A stretch of DNA of 64,000 nucleotides, taken from the NCBI GenBank assembly GCA_944472155.2, contig OX235275.1:27580865-27644864 (forward strand), written 5' to 3'. A model generated the notes under the pieces. That model was given only the letters and a program-made list of their open reading frames with translations. It had not been told where the DNA came from and made no database searches. Of this stretch, positions 57,201 through 62,270 are shown piece by piece. Position 1 is the stretch's first letter. Each line of letters begins with the position of its first letter. The translations under genes and the position numbers were made by a program. Origin of the DNA: Trichobilharzia szidati (lineage: Eukaryota > Platyhelminthes > Trematoda > Strigeidida > Schistosomatidae).

Positions 57201-60200
57201 AGAGATCACCTCCCTCACTTGTACAGGAGGCATCACTACAACTTCAGTCACACAAGACGGATCCAGATGTGAATACCAGAAATGGAAGCGAAAGACAAAG
57301 CTTCATTACTCTGAAATCAGTTTGAAAATTGCCTGCACCCACTCAGCACAAGGAACAAGATTCGGATATTCAACACAAATGTTCAGTCAGTCAGTTCTTC
57401 TTCATGGGTCAGAGACATGGCGCCAGAGTCACGGGGGCATTTCTGACAGAATAATTTAGATCTCTACGAACAGCTGCCCCCTCCTCTGGCCATAGTAAGA
57501 AGATCAACTGGCCAACCTGAAAGAATTAGCAACAAGCGACCATGAGAAGGAACCAACAGGCGAGAACCTTCTGCTCAACAGATAGTTCGAAGTAAATGGA
57601 GAGCGATTGGACACAAGTGTATGAGACCATTGGATGACATCACGCGTCAGGCCATCACCAGAATGGAACTCGATTGATAAATGATGAGTGGAGATGGCTT
57701 CCGAGGGTTATATGTAGGAGACCGAGTGAGGATGACATCAAAAACTGAATGTCCAAATAATATGCGGGTCAGACGTCTAGATCATCATTGAAAATAAGAG
57801 CGAATGGACATATACGACTGACTAAGTGTTATCCAACAAGGAAACAAATGTACAATTATTCAGAAGAAAATTCGTCCACAGCTGCACATGCAGGGAACGA
57901 AATCCACAACATTGATTGTGACGAGATTTGCAATCTGGAATCTAATATGAACAAATGAAAAGAGAGACTAATAACGACGAGGTCTGTATTACTGAGAGAC
58001 GTCACGCTGGATACATGTGACAAGGCTGACTCCGCAGCACGACTGTCAGCGACCTGGAATATAATTCACGATACAGAAAACTGAGTGGACCGAATCTGAA
58101 CTAAGCACACACAAATGACTACAAATCACAAATGTGTGAATTGAAGCAAATATCAAAACAACAACTCATCATTGTGTGTAAACTATCGACATACAACTAC
58201 AATTATTCTGGTCTACTCCATAGTGCACAGACGTTCAACTGACATGAAATAATATCACATCACCAGCCGACACCATGTGCAGGAAATCGGCACGCATCGA
58301 AGTCAAGAAGGTGCTTTCAAGTGTCAAACAGTTGTTTTCTCAATATCTTCTGAAGAATATTGTGCGAAATTCGTTTCAATGTATTTCATATTGTACGTTC
58401 TGCGTAACTACACACAACAATTCTTTTGACAGAATACTTATTCCTTCTGAGAAATTCATCAACAAGTAAGCACATGTGCATTGAAATAATTTCATTTACC
58501 TGACTTCATAATCCATGGAAGTGGAATTTGGGAGACCAGCACCATTGTGTTCACTGGCTTTTCCCACCGTTTCCATGGGATACATTCTATCAATGAACAC
58601 CAAGATATTATTCATGATTCGCCCATCAGTTAGTCAGTTGATTCGATATTAGTCAGAATGTTTCGTGACTGCCTAACTACAGAAACACAGAGTTGCATCC
58701 ACTTGAGAAGGTATTTGTCGGTGAAACTGTGCACTGAACTTCAGTCGATCGCTGCGACAGAGATGAAGACGCATTCGCGAATAGTCTCCATCCAGACATT
58801 AGCGGAAATAAAAGCAAGCACGTAGTTCAGGTAACAGTTTCCTTTCGGAGACGAATTGACTCACTTAGCTCTACAGTGGAATTATTATTACAGAACCAGA
58901 TAACGCATGTGTCGAAATATTTGTGCATGCATCAGTTCAGATGTCACTGCAAATCACCTTCCGGCGATTTCTCAACGTGACTATAATCTTCATGACAGAA
59001 ACGCAATAATACTTCCACTTCCTTTACAGATGAATGGAATGAACTGAATAGAATTGTATTTGAATGTGAGTGATTTGAAATCTGGTTTAGAAATTTTCAT
59101 CTAGTTATCTTCCTGATGTTCTATGATGACATTTCTGACTTTCGATGCTGCACTTGTGTGGGTAATTGTATTAATTTCAGTGAAGAATTCGCCCTGAACC
59201 TGATCAGTGGATGAGTCACTGAATGAAAATATCAAGAGGCAAATGACGGATTTCTCCTGATTTGGGACCCGCCTCAGACCGCTGCAACAACAGCAACAAT
59301 ATCATCAATTGCACCAAGGATCGAACACGCCTCGTCCACGATGCTGCCACTAAGGTGGAATTCAGCAACCTATTGAATTCGAAAATTCTTACTCATAGAT
59401 CCGGGACTGTCAGTAACCAATGCCATAGATGACGATGACGCTGGCATTCACTGATTCAGTCTGAAAAATTGGTGTTGTTGTTTTTAAACAGCACTTCAAA
59501 GATAATAAGCAGTGACATTGTCATCTCATGGTGACATACAATTCGTTCACGAAACGGGATATGGCAGATTTTCCAGATATCTCCTTGATCCCATTAAACT
59601 AATCAACGCCTTCATCTAAGTCAAAGTGCAATTTTTTTATTTCATTTTCACAGATTTTCGAAAGAATAAGGCCTATGTTCTCAAAGGTAAGCAAGAAGCA
59701 ACCGAATTCATTATCTACTCGCTCGAGTAGTGAAAGTGTCTCGATTACACTACCTACCATCCCAGTATTCAAGGATACCAATTCATTGAGACAACAATGA
59801 CACAAGGCGAAAATAGAAAGTGTATTCGGTGGAATACAGTTGAGCTGTAAGACATGTAATACTTCGATTGGACACAGACTGATGTCATGCCTGTAATCCT
59901 TGGCGTTTGCTGCAGACTGAATTGTATCGGTCAAGTTTGCAATGTGGCCACCAACAAGCTGGGTGGATCTCCAGCACAGTGTACTCAGAATTCTTGTTAT
60001 CAGATGATTGGAGGCAATTGACAGGAGGCTTTCCTCGGCTCAGGCTTTCGTGCTTGTTGACTGACACTAGTCAGTTATGCAGTCCTGCAGGATGTCAGTC
60101 ACGGTTTCGAATAGCCGACTGGCTCAGTGTCGACGTCTGTGACTGCAGGAGGCATGAGATCTTTGAGGATCACAGATGCGCCTTGTTGACTGGTGACTGT

Positions 60201-62270
60201 CAACAAGCAGGAGATTTAGGTGAGTCAGGGCTTCTTTCAGATGTATCTGCACAACCACTTAATAATAAGAAATGTAATGGCGGTCGGTATATTCTGATTG
60301 GCATTTGAATGAGGCGAACTATGCATAGTCAAATGTTCTTTCAGACAAATAACTCACAAACACACTTCGAATTTCAACACACGAATGTAGTTTACAGGAA
60401 TGAGAATCAGTCGACACTAAGAAAGATTCAATTTGTGTTCATGGAGTCATATTCTGTACAATTTCGTAAGGTGTTATCGTTCGGATAGGCAGAGACGTGT
60501 CTATCAGTTAGTTGGAATGCTCGACACTTCAGTTGACGTAGTCATGAGAGAAGTTTACTGAGGCAGGCTGGTTGAAAGTAAAGGAAATATCTCAGTTTTA
60601 CACGGTTTTCGCAATCAATGCTGACTGTTTCGATCAAATTTGTGAAGAATCATGCCTGTGAGATCAACCGATGCCCTCTGTCCTAGGATCGTTCTCACTT
60701 ATGTGAAACTATCACATCCCACAGCAATCAGATGTGATGTGCCATGATTGATTGACTGATCTCATCAAAACTCACATGTATCAGCCGATATTTATACTTC
60801 AAAATATCATGCTATCATTTCATTCTACGTAACGTAACTTTCATGTCACTGCTTTCAATGGCCTCTGCCAAACACGTGACAACTCCTCTCCAATTGATTT
60901 CATTCTTTTCAGATGGTCCGAATGCAAGAGAGAAGCTTGAAAAAGCAGGTTTGTACACGTGGATTTTCTCCCTCTTCCTCTCCTTGTTCTGCTGCGTCAA
61001 TGTTCATTATACCCTCCTGAATCTGTATTGTCTGTTACCATAACATGATCCACTTGTCAGTTCATCCACCAGTAGTTCATCGATCAAACTGAGGATAACC
61101 TACTCGAACTACTCATTTTAACTCAACACATTTGGATGGAGAGTGTGTTTGTGCGAGTGATTCACTGACAGTCTACACCTACCCAGAATCTCCACTTGCA
61201 AAATAACCACGGTTTTCGCATGGAATTAAGATCCAAATAACATAGATACGCAGGCATGCATTCCGGCCAGCTTTGGCCGGCTTCCTGTGCCAATGAAATG
61301 GAGAAGCAGATTTCCTGAAGGCTCTTTCACAAAGTAAAGATTCATTTGACCCTACACATCAAGAGAGTGATTGAATCCAATAGATGAATAGAAGTTTGTG
61401 TTGGCGTAATTTGTAATCTGGATAGGTTGTTAGGAAGGAGTCGATTGTCTCGCCAGGCAGGATATTCAGCGTCGACTTTTCAGTTGAACCGTCCAGCTGA
61501 CAGTGAATTCAAGTACTGCGACTTCATTCACCGGAGGGCAGAATTCAAGCAACATTCTCATTTGTTTCCTAGAAAACTTTCATGTTGAGTATGAAGTAAT
61601 CAATTGCAGGGATAAGACTGGCAACACGACTGATCACGAGTCGAGAACCATTGAAAGATAAGCATGGCGGACTACACAGCTGTTTCGTCAGCCTAGTTTT
61701 CGGCTCATCGCCACTACACACATGCTCGCGTTGAAGACCAGAATAATTTGATAACGAGACGAGCTAATAGACATTTAAGCAACTATGATCGGCACCAAGA
61801 CTCATGAAAAACATCTTCTGTACTTTCAGAATGCGTAGTGAGCACAAGCGCCAGCCAGTGTGACAGGAGTGTAACTATCCTCTTGTCTGACGCGGTGTAC
61901 ATCACTGTCAACACTGGTGGTCGCACCACATGCGTGTCACGAGATGACGTGCGTTGGAATTCATGGAGCATTGAGTCAGGTGCCACTGGATTAGTGGTCT
62001 TTCAGCTTGCTTCATAACCGGAATGTGCCGGCTTCACACCTCTGCAGTGGATGTGTACTGCTGACGAGTACAAAACGGGGCTGGTGATATATCTGTCCGC
62101 AGTCACTGTTGGTTATGCAGTGCTTCTCTAACTGATGTGAACTCAAATTCACTCCTGTAACTTTCACAATACACTGTGAGAAAATCCAATACCAAACATT
62201 TCTATTAATTACTGATCAATTTGTCTCCTCTTTACAACTGATGCAGATTTCCTGAACAAATTTATGAATG
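236..62270 (+). CDS. Micro-exon gene (MEG-like), secreted protein; 39 predicted exons, 3' end beyond window
   Basis: Predicted spliced gene. Exon 1 encodes MKIYCFLCLFLFVVIHVG, a hydrophobic signal-peptide start, and ends in phase 1. Thirty-eight exons follow (one of 15 nt, five of 24, four of 30, seventeen of 33... in blocks ordered 36-33-33-36-33-36-24-30), each flanked by AG and GT, each a multiple of three, all phase 1, with no stop in the shared frame. Summed coding length is 1273 nt, i.e. 424 codons plus one base. This architecture (signal exon, then symmetric micro-exons of 36 nt or less) is the hallmark of schistosome micro-exon genes, whose products are secreted from eggs or gut/oesophageal glands. 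One complete block encodes 87 residues; the blocks are tandemly duplicated with their introns. I cannot name the family with confidence; MEG-2/ESP15-like is one possibility I could not test. No terminal exon or poly(A) signal was recognised before 64000. An alternative is that some duplicated blocks are unspliced relics. Confidence 0.68.
291..1322 (+). other. Intron 1 (AT-rich, no further gene seen)
   Basis: About 1 kb between exon 1 and the 15-nt exon. It contains one short 62-residue open frame (523-711) with no recognisable domain and no splice-site support. I see no repeats or other structure in it. Confidence 0.5.
1323..1337 (+). CDS. MEG exon 2 (15 nt), LNPL
   Basis: The acceptor attttatttcag has a good pyrimidine tract and the donor gtaagagg at 1338 is strong. 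The exon reads AT TTG AAT CCC CTC G in phase 1, so the junction codon with exon 1 gives Asp and the rest LNPL. It is single-copy in this window. It is the shortest exon in the model, so chance occurrence is harder to exclude. Confidence 0.5.
1790..3660. repeat. Fold-back (long inverted repeat) element in intron 2
   Basis: The stretch about 1870-2185 is nearly the reverse complement of about 3265-3572, and weaker similarity runs out to about 1790 and 3660. Both arms give the same shadow peptide beginning MCELLELFNFIDISHF on opposite strands. An inner pair, about 2600-2740 against 3085-3190, is also inverted. The left arm has about 375 bp of extra sequence (about 2226-2600), and the central spacer is about 2741-3084. 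The arrangement fits a fold-back DNA transposon relic or two head-to-head copies of one repeat. No transposase is visible. Confidence 0.7.
3661..4329. other. Intron 2 sequence without recognised features
   Basis: AT-rich DNA between the fold-back element and the RTE fragment. A candidate 20-nt exon at 3727-3746 has splice-like flanks but would break the frame. I see nothing else here. Confidence 0.4.
4330..5036 (+). mobile_element. RTE-type retrotransposon fragment, endonuclease part, plus strand
   Basis: Shifting plus-strand frames match the endonuclease of the fuller RTE copy at 30353-33413. About 4380 reads MYETGKAMQVAKWKK and CESRLNRCG (compare MYEAGNAAEIDT and CESRWNGCG). About 4690-4790 resembles DLYRQLQMVTDNILNGYVEI...MGDIN. 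About 4845-5036 reads MNENGESFADLYPFNNLMIGG. Frameshifts and stops make it a dead 5' fragment. It lies opposite in orientation to the neighbouring RTE relic at 6617-8462. Confidence 0.75.
5037..6501. other. AT-rich intron 2 sequence, nature unknown
   Basis: About 1.46 kb upstream of the 36-nt exon. It starts where the RTE endonuclease similarity ends and is very A/T-rich, especially 6150-6420. Short open frames on both strands (for example 5452-5769 minus and 6153-6401 minus) are low complexity and show no family. It may be part of a mobile element I do not recognise. Confidence 0.35.
6502..6537 (+). CDS. MEG exon 3 (36 nt), KPETTEPPVVT
   Basis: The acceptor gaacactacag and donor gtaagttg flank GA AAA CCG GAA ACA ACA GAA CCG CCA GTG GTG ACT T, in phase 1. 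The peptide is Thr/Pro-rich, a composition that often carries O-glycans. Homologous exons are at 17982-18017 and 43933-43968. The intron just downstream is cut at about 6617 by an RTE insertion. Confidence 0.72.
6617..8462 (-). mobile_element. Old degraded RTE-type retrotransposon, antisense (type 1 linker)
   Basis: Minus-strand frames give pieces of an RTE polyprotein: the end of the reverse transcriptase (about 6620-7120), then towards 8460 the endonuclease, with EDLYRQLQMVTDNILNGYVEI...MGDIN near 7804-8049. Stops and frameshifts are frequent. The left edge follows cacactccttgtaa, after which type 2 copies continue with different sequence, so this marks the junction. Homologous relics are in the type 1 linkers at 28998-34388 and 54140-56070, so the insertion predates the duplications. 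Confidence 0.78.
8636..8668 (+). CDS. MEG exon 4 (33 nt, type 1), RWMKITENTM
   Basis: The acceptor cttgcttacag and donor gtaagac flank AC CGG TGG ATG AAA ATA ACC GAG AAC ACC ATG A. Phase 1 and open. It differs from the later type 1 copies (34557, 56240) by Arg to Gln, Thr to Asn and Glu to Asp. Confidence 0.68.
9668..9700 (+). CDS. MEG exon 5 (33 nt), unit A, YLFLLRNSST
   Basis: The acceptor acatttcttttgatag precedes AA TAC TTA TTC CTT CTG AGA AAT TCA TCA ACA A, followed by gtaagcac. It lies inside a 64-residue open frame (9510-9704) that is in a different frame and that I regard as a shadow. Confidence 0.6.
10265..10300 (+). CDS. MEG exon 6 (36 nt), unit A, EWNELNRIVFE
   Basis: The acceptor cttccacttcctttacag has an excellent pyrimidine tract and the donor is gtgagc. 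Phase 1 and open through 11 codons. The same peptide is encoded in all five units. Confidence 0.68.
10902..10934 (+). CDS. MEG exon 7 (33 nt), unit A, FRKNKAYVLK
   Basis: The acceptor tttcattttcacag and the strong donor AAAG/gtaagc flank a basic peptide in phase 1. The peptide is invariant across all five units. Confidence 0.68.
12153..12188 (+). CDS. MEG exon 8 (36 nt), unit A, SPNAREKLAKA
   Basis: The acceptor tttcattcttttcag and donor CAG/gtttgt flank AT AGT CCG AAT ... AAA GCA G. Charged, helix-prone peptide in phase 1. Units A and B read LAKA; C, D and E read LEKA. Confidence 0.7.
13246..13260 (+). other. Possible cryptic 15-nt exon, unit A (CFIT)
   Basis: ggtctttcag precedes CTTGCTTCATAACCG, followed by a weak donor gtatct. 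It is phase 1 and open. The donor is gaatct in unit C and gaat in E, so if this is an exon it is not shared by all units. I left it out of the gene model. Confidence 0.2.
13487..13510 (+). CDS. MEG exon 9 (24 nt), unit A, FLNRFMN
   Basis: The acceptor gatgcag is preceded by a tctcctctt tract and the donor is gtgagc. It reads AT TTC CTG AAC AGA TTT ATG AAT G in phase 1. Confidence 0.64.
14014..14053 (+). repeat. Tetranucleotide microsatellite (AATG)n/(ATTG)n, unit A
   Basis: Tandem AATG followed by TGAT/GATT units, intronic. Copy numbers differ slightly between array units, so it could mark individual units. Confidence 0.85.
14172..15110 (+). mobile_element. RTE reverse-transcriptase fragment, plus strand, unit A core
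   Basis: Broken plus-strand frames read RIFINLIQQL, then a degenerate counterpart of the FADDL region, then DLQANVNKLAEE, which match the RT of the element at 30353-33413 (QIFINLIQQL, FADDL, NLQAKTDKLVEE). Further on is a connection-like part (SPGTRNKLQTLNTNV). Many stops; non-functional. Present at the same place in every unit, so it predates the array. Confidence 0.75.
15704..16221. repeat. MITE-like inverted-repeat element (~520 bp), unit A
   Basis: The left arm (about 15704-15905) and right arm (about 16020-16221) are reverse complements with scattered mismatches; both outer ends read tactgttcacg when oriented inward. No coding capacity. The shape fits a non-autonomous DNA transposon. 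Confidence 0.72.
16446..16475 (+). CDS. MEG exon 10 (30 nt), unit A, FGNDLSGLT
   Basis: The acceptor tttttcccactcttag and consensus donor CAG/gtgagtg flank AA TTC GGA AAC GAC TTG TCA GGC CTT ACA G in phase 1. The sequence is identical in all four visible copies. Confidence 0.72.
17982..18017 (+). CDS. MEG exon 11 (36 nt, type 2), IPETTEPPVVT
   Basis: The acceptor is cgaacactcctcag and the donor gtaagttg. Homologous to the 6502 exon, with GKP changed to DIP at the start; the ETTEPPVVT tail is unchanged. Confidence 0.7.
19044..19076 (+). CDS. MEG exon 12 (33 nt, type 2), SWMTVGNDIE
   Basis: The acceptor cttgtttacag and donor gtaagcg flank AT TCG TGG ATG ACT GTC GGT AAC GAT ATC GAA A in phase 1. 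It sits in the position of the type 1 33-nt exon; both start xWM, but the rest has diverged. Confidence 0.68.
19520..20200 (+). mobile_element. RTE 3' reverse-transcriptase fragment, plus strand, type 2 linker
   Basis: Broken frames read STRNKIRIFNTNVQSVLLHGSE across about 19770-19860, matching the SIKYKIRIFDTNVKSVFLYGSE part of the fuller RTE element. Upstream it begins near a DKLANLQAKT-like stretch. Fragmentary. Confidence 0.72.
20857..20889 (+). CDS. MEG exon 13 (33 nt), unit B, YLFLLRNSSI
   Basis: Same exon as 9668-9700 with ACA changed to ATA (Thr to Ile). The acceptor is ttgatag and the donor gtaagc. Confidence 0.6.
21454..21489 (+). CDS. MEG exon 14 (36 nt), unit B, EWNELNRIVFE
   Basis: Identical to the unit A copy, including its cctttacag acceptor and gtgagc donor. 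Confidence 0.68.
22091..22123 (+). CDS. MEG exon 15 (33 nt), unit B, FRKNKAYVLK
   Basis: Identical to the unit A copy, with cattttcacag before and gtaagc after. Confidence 0.68.
23342..23377 (+). CDS. MEG exon 16 (36 nt), unit B, SPNAREKLAKA
   Basis: Identical to the unit A copy. The flanking intron differs from A by single bases only, such as g to a in the intron after the donor. Confidence 0.7.
24435..24449 (+). other. Possible cryptic 15-nt exon, unit B (CFIT)
   Basis: Same candidate as at 13246, with acceptor tctttcag and weak donor gtatct. Not used in the model. Confidence 0.18.
24676..24699 (+). CDS. MEG exon 17 (24 nt), unit B, FLNRFMN
   Basis: Identical to the unit A copy; acceptor tgatgcag, donor gtgagc. 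Confidence 0.64.
25203..25242 (+). repeat. Tetranucleotide microsatellite, unit B
   Basis: AATG then TGAT/GATT units, intronic, matching unit A in position. Confidence 0.85.
25361..26300 (+). mobile_element. RTE reverse-transcriptase fragment, plus strand, unit B core
   Basis: Copy of the unit A fragment with the same breakpoints and nearly the same stops, so it was duplicated with the unit and did not insert independently. Confidence 0.75.
26893..27410. repeat. MITE-like inverted-repeat element, unit B
   Basis: Same element as at 15704-16221. The right end continues gtgaacagtaaccctaact, i.e. a TTAGGGTTA-type tip when reversed. Confidence 0.72.
27635..27664 (+). CDS. MEG exon 18 (30 nt), unit B, FGNDLSGLT
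   Basis: Identical to unit A, with cccactcttag before and gtgagtg after. It would splice directly to 34557 across about 6.9 kb of retrotransposon-rich intron, the longest intron in the array. Confidence 0.7.
28998..30352 (-). mobile_element. Old RTE relic, 3' half, interrupted by a younger RTE
   Basis: Antisense RT pieces homologous to 6617-7470. About 29400-29520 matches the relic at 6790-6900 almost base for base. The sequence stops near tgataattaggtgttctt, where the younger element begins, and resumes at about 33414. Confidence 0.72.
30353..33413 (-). mobile_element. Younger RTE-type (SR2/Perere-like) non-LTR retrotransposon, nested insertion
   Basis: About 3.06 kb, antisense to the MEG, inserted into the old relic: in the homologous relic near 55060-55090 the flanks (gataattaagtgcttctt and tttcattacctg) are only about 15 bp apart. 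Reading the minus strand it carries an endonuclease domain, a linker and a reverse transcriptase, with a few stops and frameshifts. It is the best-preserved mobile element in the window and absent from the other type 1 linkers, so it is the later insertion. No long terminal repeats are seen. Confidence 0.8.
30590..33340 (-). pseudogene. RTE polyprotein: endonuclease plus reverse transcriptase, degraded
   Basis: From the 5' side of the minus strand: IGTWNFRTMYEAG near 33300 is the first endonuclease motif. The open stretch 33105-32398 has VTVIQCYAPT, MGDMNAKLG and NQIDFIPIS, typical of APE-type endonucleases. 32385-31882 is the linker. 31757-31575 has GYLVKLPKKGD and the RT fingers. About 31500-31380 reads NFIDFEKAFDSVDREVIW. 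31337-30972 holds GVKQGCLLSP and the palm motif FADDL. 30975-30652 is the connection/C-terminal part with FLYGSE. Frameshifts between these pieces and stops such as that near 33180 show it is not intact. The protein would nick DNA and reverse transcribe element RNA if intact. Confidence 0.8.
33414..34388 (-). mobile_element. Old RTE relic, 5' (endonuclease) half
   Basis: Continuation of the relic interrupted at 30352, homologous to about 7510-8462 and 55110-56070. Minus-strand frames show MNENGELFADFCAF and related endonuclease pieces. The right edge, near cgatttaaagtcg, is shared with the other type 1 linkers. Confidence 0.75.
34557..34589 (+). CDS. MEG exon 19 (33 nt, type 1), QWMKINDNTM
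   Basis: The acceptor cttgcttacag and donor gtaagac flank AC CAG TGG ATG AAA ATA AAC GAC AAC ACC ATG A. Phase 1; three residues differ from the first type 1 copy at 8636. Confidence 0.68.
35575..35607 (+). CDS. MEG exon 20 (33 nt), unit C, YLFLLRNSST
   Basis: As in unit A, but the last base is G, giving the stronger donor context CAG/gtaagc and turning the next junction codon from Asn to Asp. Confidence 0.62.
36172..36207 (+). CDS. MEG exon 21 (36 nt), unit C, EWNELNRIVFE
   Basis: Unchanged from units A and B; acceptor cctttacag, donor gtgagc. Confidence 0.68.
36809..36841 (+). CDS. MEG exon 22 (33 nt), unit C, FRKNKAYVLK
   Basis: Exon unchanged; the upstream pyrimidine tract here is ctttttatttcattttcacag. 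Confidence 0.68.
38070..38105 (+). CDS. MEG exon 23 (36 nt), unit C, SPNAREKLEKA
   Basis: GCC has become GAA (Ala to Glu) and GAA has become the synonymous GAG relative to units A and B. Acceptor cattcttttcag, donor gtttgt. Confidence 0.7.
39404..39427 (+). CDS. MEG exon 24 (24 nt), unit C, FLNKFMN
   Basis: AGA has become AAA (Arg to Lys) relative to A and B. Acceptor tgatgcag, donor gtgagc. Confidence 0.64.
39931..39967 (+). repeat. Tetranucleotide microsatellite, unit C
   Basis: AATG run shortened and GATT run extended relative to A and B; the intervening GGATG is missing. Confidence 0.85.
40084..41035 (+). mobile_element. RTE reverse-transcriptase fragment, plus strand, unit C core
   Basis: Same fragment as in unit A with extra substitutions around 40540-40720, several of them shared with unit E. 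Confidence 0.75.
41617..42135. repeat. MITE-like inverted-repeat element, unit C
   Basis: Same inverted-repeat element as in A and B, with both arms intact. Confidence 0.72.
42360..42389 (+). CDS. MEG exon 25 (30 nt), unit C, FGNDLSGLT
   Basis: Identical to the other copies although the intron just upstream has several substitutions (for example ttaaactaagtgattttc). Confidence 0.72.
43933..43968 (+). CDS. MEG exon 26 (36 nt, type 2), NPETTEPPVVT
   Basis: The acceptor cgcacactacag and donor gtaagttg flank GA AAT CCG GAA ... ACT T. Third variant of this exon: Lys, Ile and Asn are found at the same position in the three copies. Confidence 0.7.
44995..45027 (+). CDS. MEG exon 27 (33 nt, type 2), SWRTVGNDIE
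   Basis: Copy of 19044 with ATG to AGG (Met to Arg) and a synonymous GGT to GGC. Acceptor cttgtttacag, donor gtaagcg. Confidence 0.68.
45850..46510 (+). mobile_element. RTE 3' reverse-transcriptase fragment, plus strand, type 2 linker
   Basis: Copy of the fragment at 19520-20200. It holds a 96-residue open stretch (45930-46220) with SQSVLLHGSETW in one frame, but flanking stops show it is a relic. Confidence 0.72.
47194..47226 (+). CDS. MEG exon 28 (33 nt), unit D, YLFLLRSSSA
   Basis: The most diverged copy of this exon: Asn to Ser, Thr to Ala, plus a synonymous change. The acceptor has improved to ttgacag and the donor context is CAG/gtaagc. Confidence 0.64.
47791..47826 (+). CDS. MEG exon 29 (36 nt), unit D, EWNELNRIVFE
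   Basis: Unchanged exon; acceptor cctttacag, donor gtgagc. Confidence 0.68.
48428..48460 (+). CDS. MEG exon 30 (33 nt), unit D, FRKNKAYVLK
   Basis: A synonymous CTC to CTA change only; acceptor cattttcacag, donor gtaagc. Confidence 0.68.
49690..49725 (+). CDS. MEG exon 31 (36 nt), unit D, GPNAREKLEKA
   Basis: AGT has become GGT (Ser to Gly) compared with unit C. The acceptor tract has changed to tttttattattttcag but is still good. Confidence 0.7.
51024..51047 (+). CDS. MEG exon 32 (24 nt), unit D, FLNKFMN, weakened acceptor
   Basis: The exon body matches unit C, but the acceptor is gatgaag where every other copy has gatgcag. AAG is a poor 3' splice site, so this exon may be skipped; because it is 24 nt the frame would survive. 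Confidence 0.5.
51551..51590 (+). repeat. Tetranucleotide microsatellite, unit D
   Basis: AATG and GATT units as in A and B, with the GGATG interruption. Confidence 0.85.
51707..52010 (+). mobile_element. RTE reverse-transcriptase fragment, truncated, unit D core
   Basis: Only the first third of the fragment remains. It ends near gcacaatctgatgttaaatcc, where the other units continue with the rest of the RT. Confidence 0.7.
52038..52557. repeat. MITE-like inverted-repeat element, unit D
   Basis: Here the left tip reads ctaggtttactgttcacg and the reversed right tip ttagggttactgttcacg, the best match between ends of any copy. The 1.2 kb deletion ends about 25 bp outside it. Confidence 0.72.
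52782..52811 (+). CDS. MEG exon 33 (30 nt), unit D, FGNDLSGLT
   Basis: Identical to the other copies; acceptor cccactcttag, donor gtgagtg. The next exon in the model is 56240, skipping over another old RTE relic. Confidence 0.72.
54140..56070 (-). mobile_element. Old degraded RTE-type retrotransposon, antisense (type 1 linker, uninterrupted copy)
   Basis: Homologous to 6617-8462 and to the two halves around the younger element. It shows the pre-insertion state: gataattaagtgcttcttagcatc runs straight into tttcattacctg near 55060-55110. Minus-strand pieces include MNENGESFADFCAF (55358 downwards). Confidence 0.77.
56240..56272 (+). CDS. MEG exon 34 (33 nt, type 1), QWMKINDNTM
   Basis: Identical to the exon at 34557, with cttgcttacag before and gtaagac after. 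No 36-nt ETTEPPVVT exon precedes it in this linker. Confidence 0.68.
57090..57745 (+). mobile_element. RTE 3' reverse-transcriptase fragment, plus strand, hybrid linker
   Basis: Near-identical to 45850-46510, including the open stretch with SQSVLLHGSETW. It arrived as part of the type 2 tail of the hybrid linker. Confidence 0.72.
58433..58465 (+). CDS. MEG exon 35 (33 nt), unit E, YLFLLRNSST
   Basis: Coding sequence as in unit A, but with the ttgacag acceptor found in unit D. Confidence 0.62.
59030..59065 (+). CDS. MEG exon 36 (36 nt), unit E, EWNELNRIVFE
   Basis: Synonymous ATC to ATT change only; acceptor cctttacag, donor gtgagt. Confidence 0.68.
59654..59686 (+). CDS. MEG exon 37 (33 nt), unit E, FRKNKAYVLK
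   Basis: Unchanged exon; acceptor cattttcacag preceded by a long T tract, donor gtaagc. Confidence 0.68.
60913..60948 (+). CDS. MEG exon 38 (36 nt), unit E, GPNAREKLEKA
   Basis: Same coding sequence as unit D, while the upstream intron resembles units A and B (caattgatttcattcttttcag), a mosaic pattern. Confidence 0.7.
62247..62270 (+). CDS. MEG exon 39 (24 nt), unit E, FLNKFMN
   Basis: Last exon of the model inside the window, with the normal gatgcag acceptor and gtgagc donor. The reading frame is still open in phase 1. Confidence 0.64.

Larger units (their letters stand above)
46891..58129 (+). repeat. Tandem segmental duplication, unit D (deleted core plus hybrid type 1/2 linker)
   Basis: Core as in C but lacking about 1.2 kb: the sequence jumps near 52010 from the RTE fragment straight to just before the MITE-like element. 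The linker starts as type 1 (old RTE relic, exon 56240) and switches at about 56620-56650 to the type 2 tail seen at 45430-46890. Confidence 0.85.
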
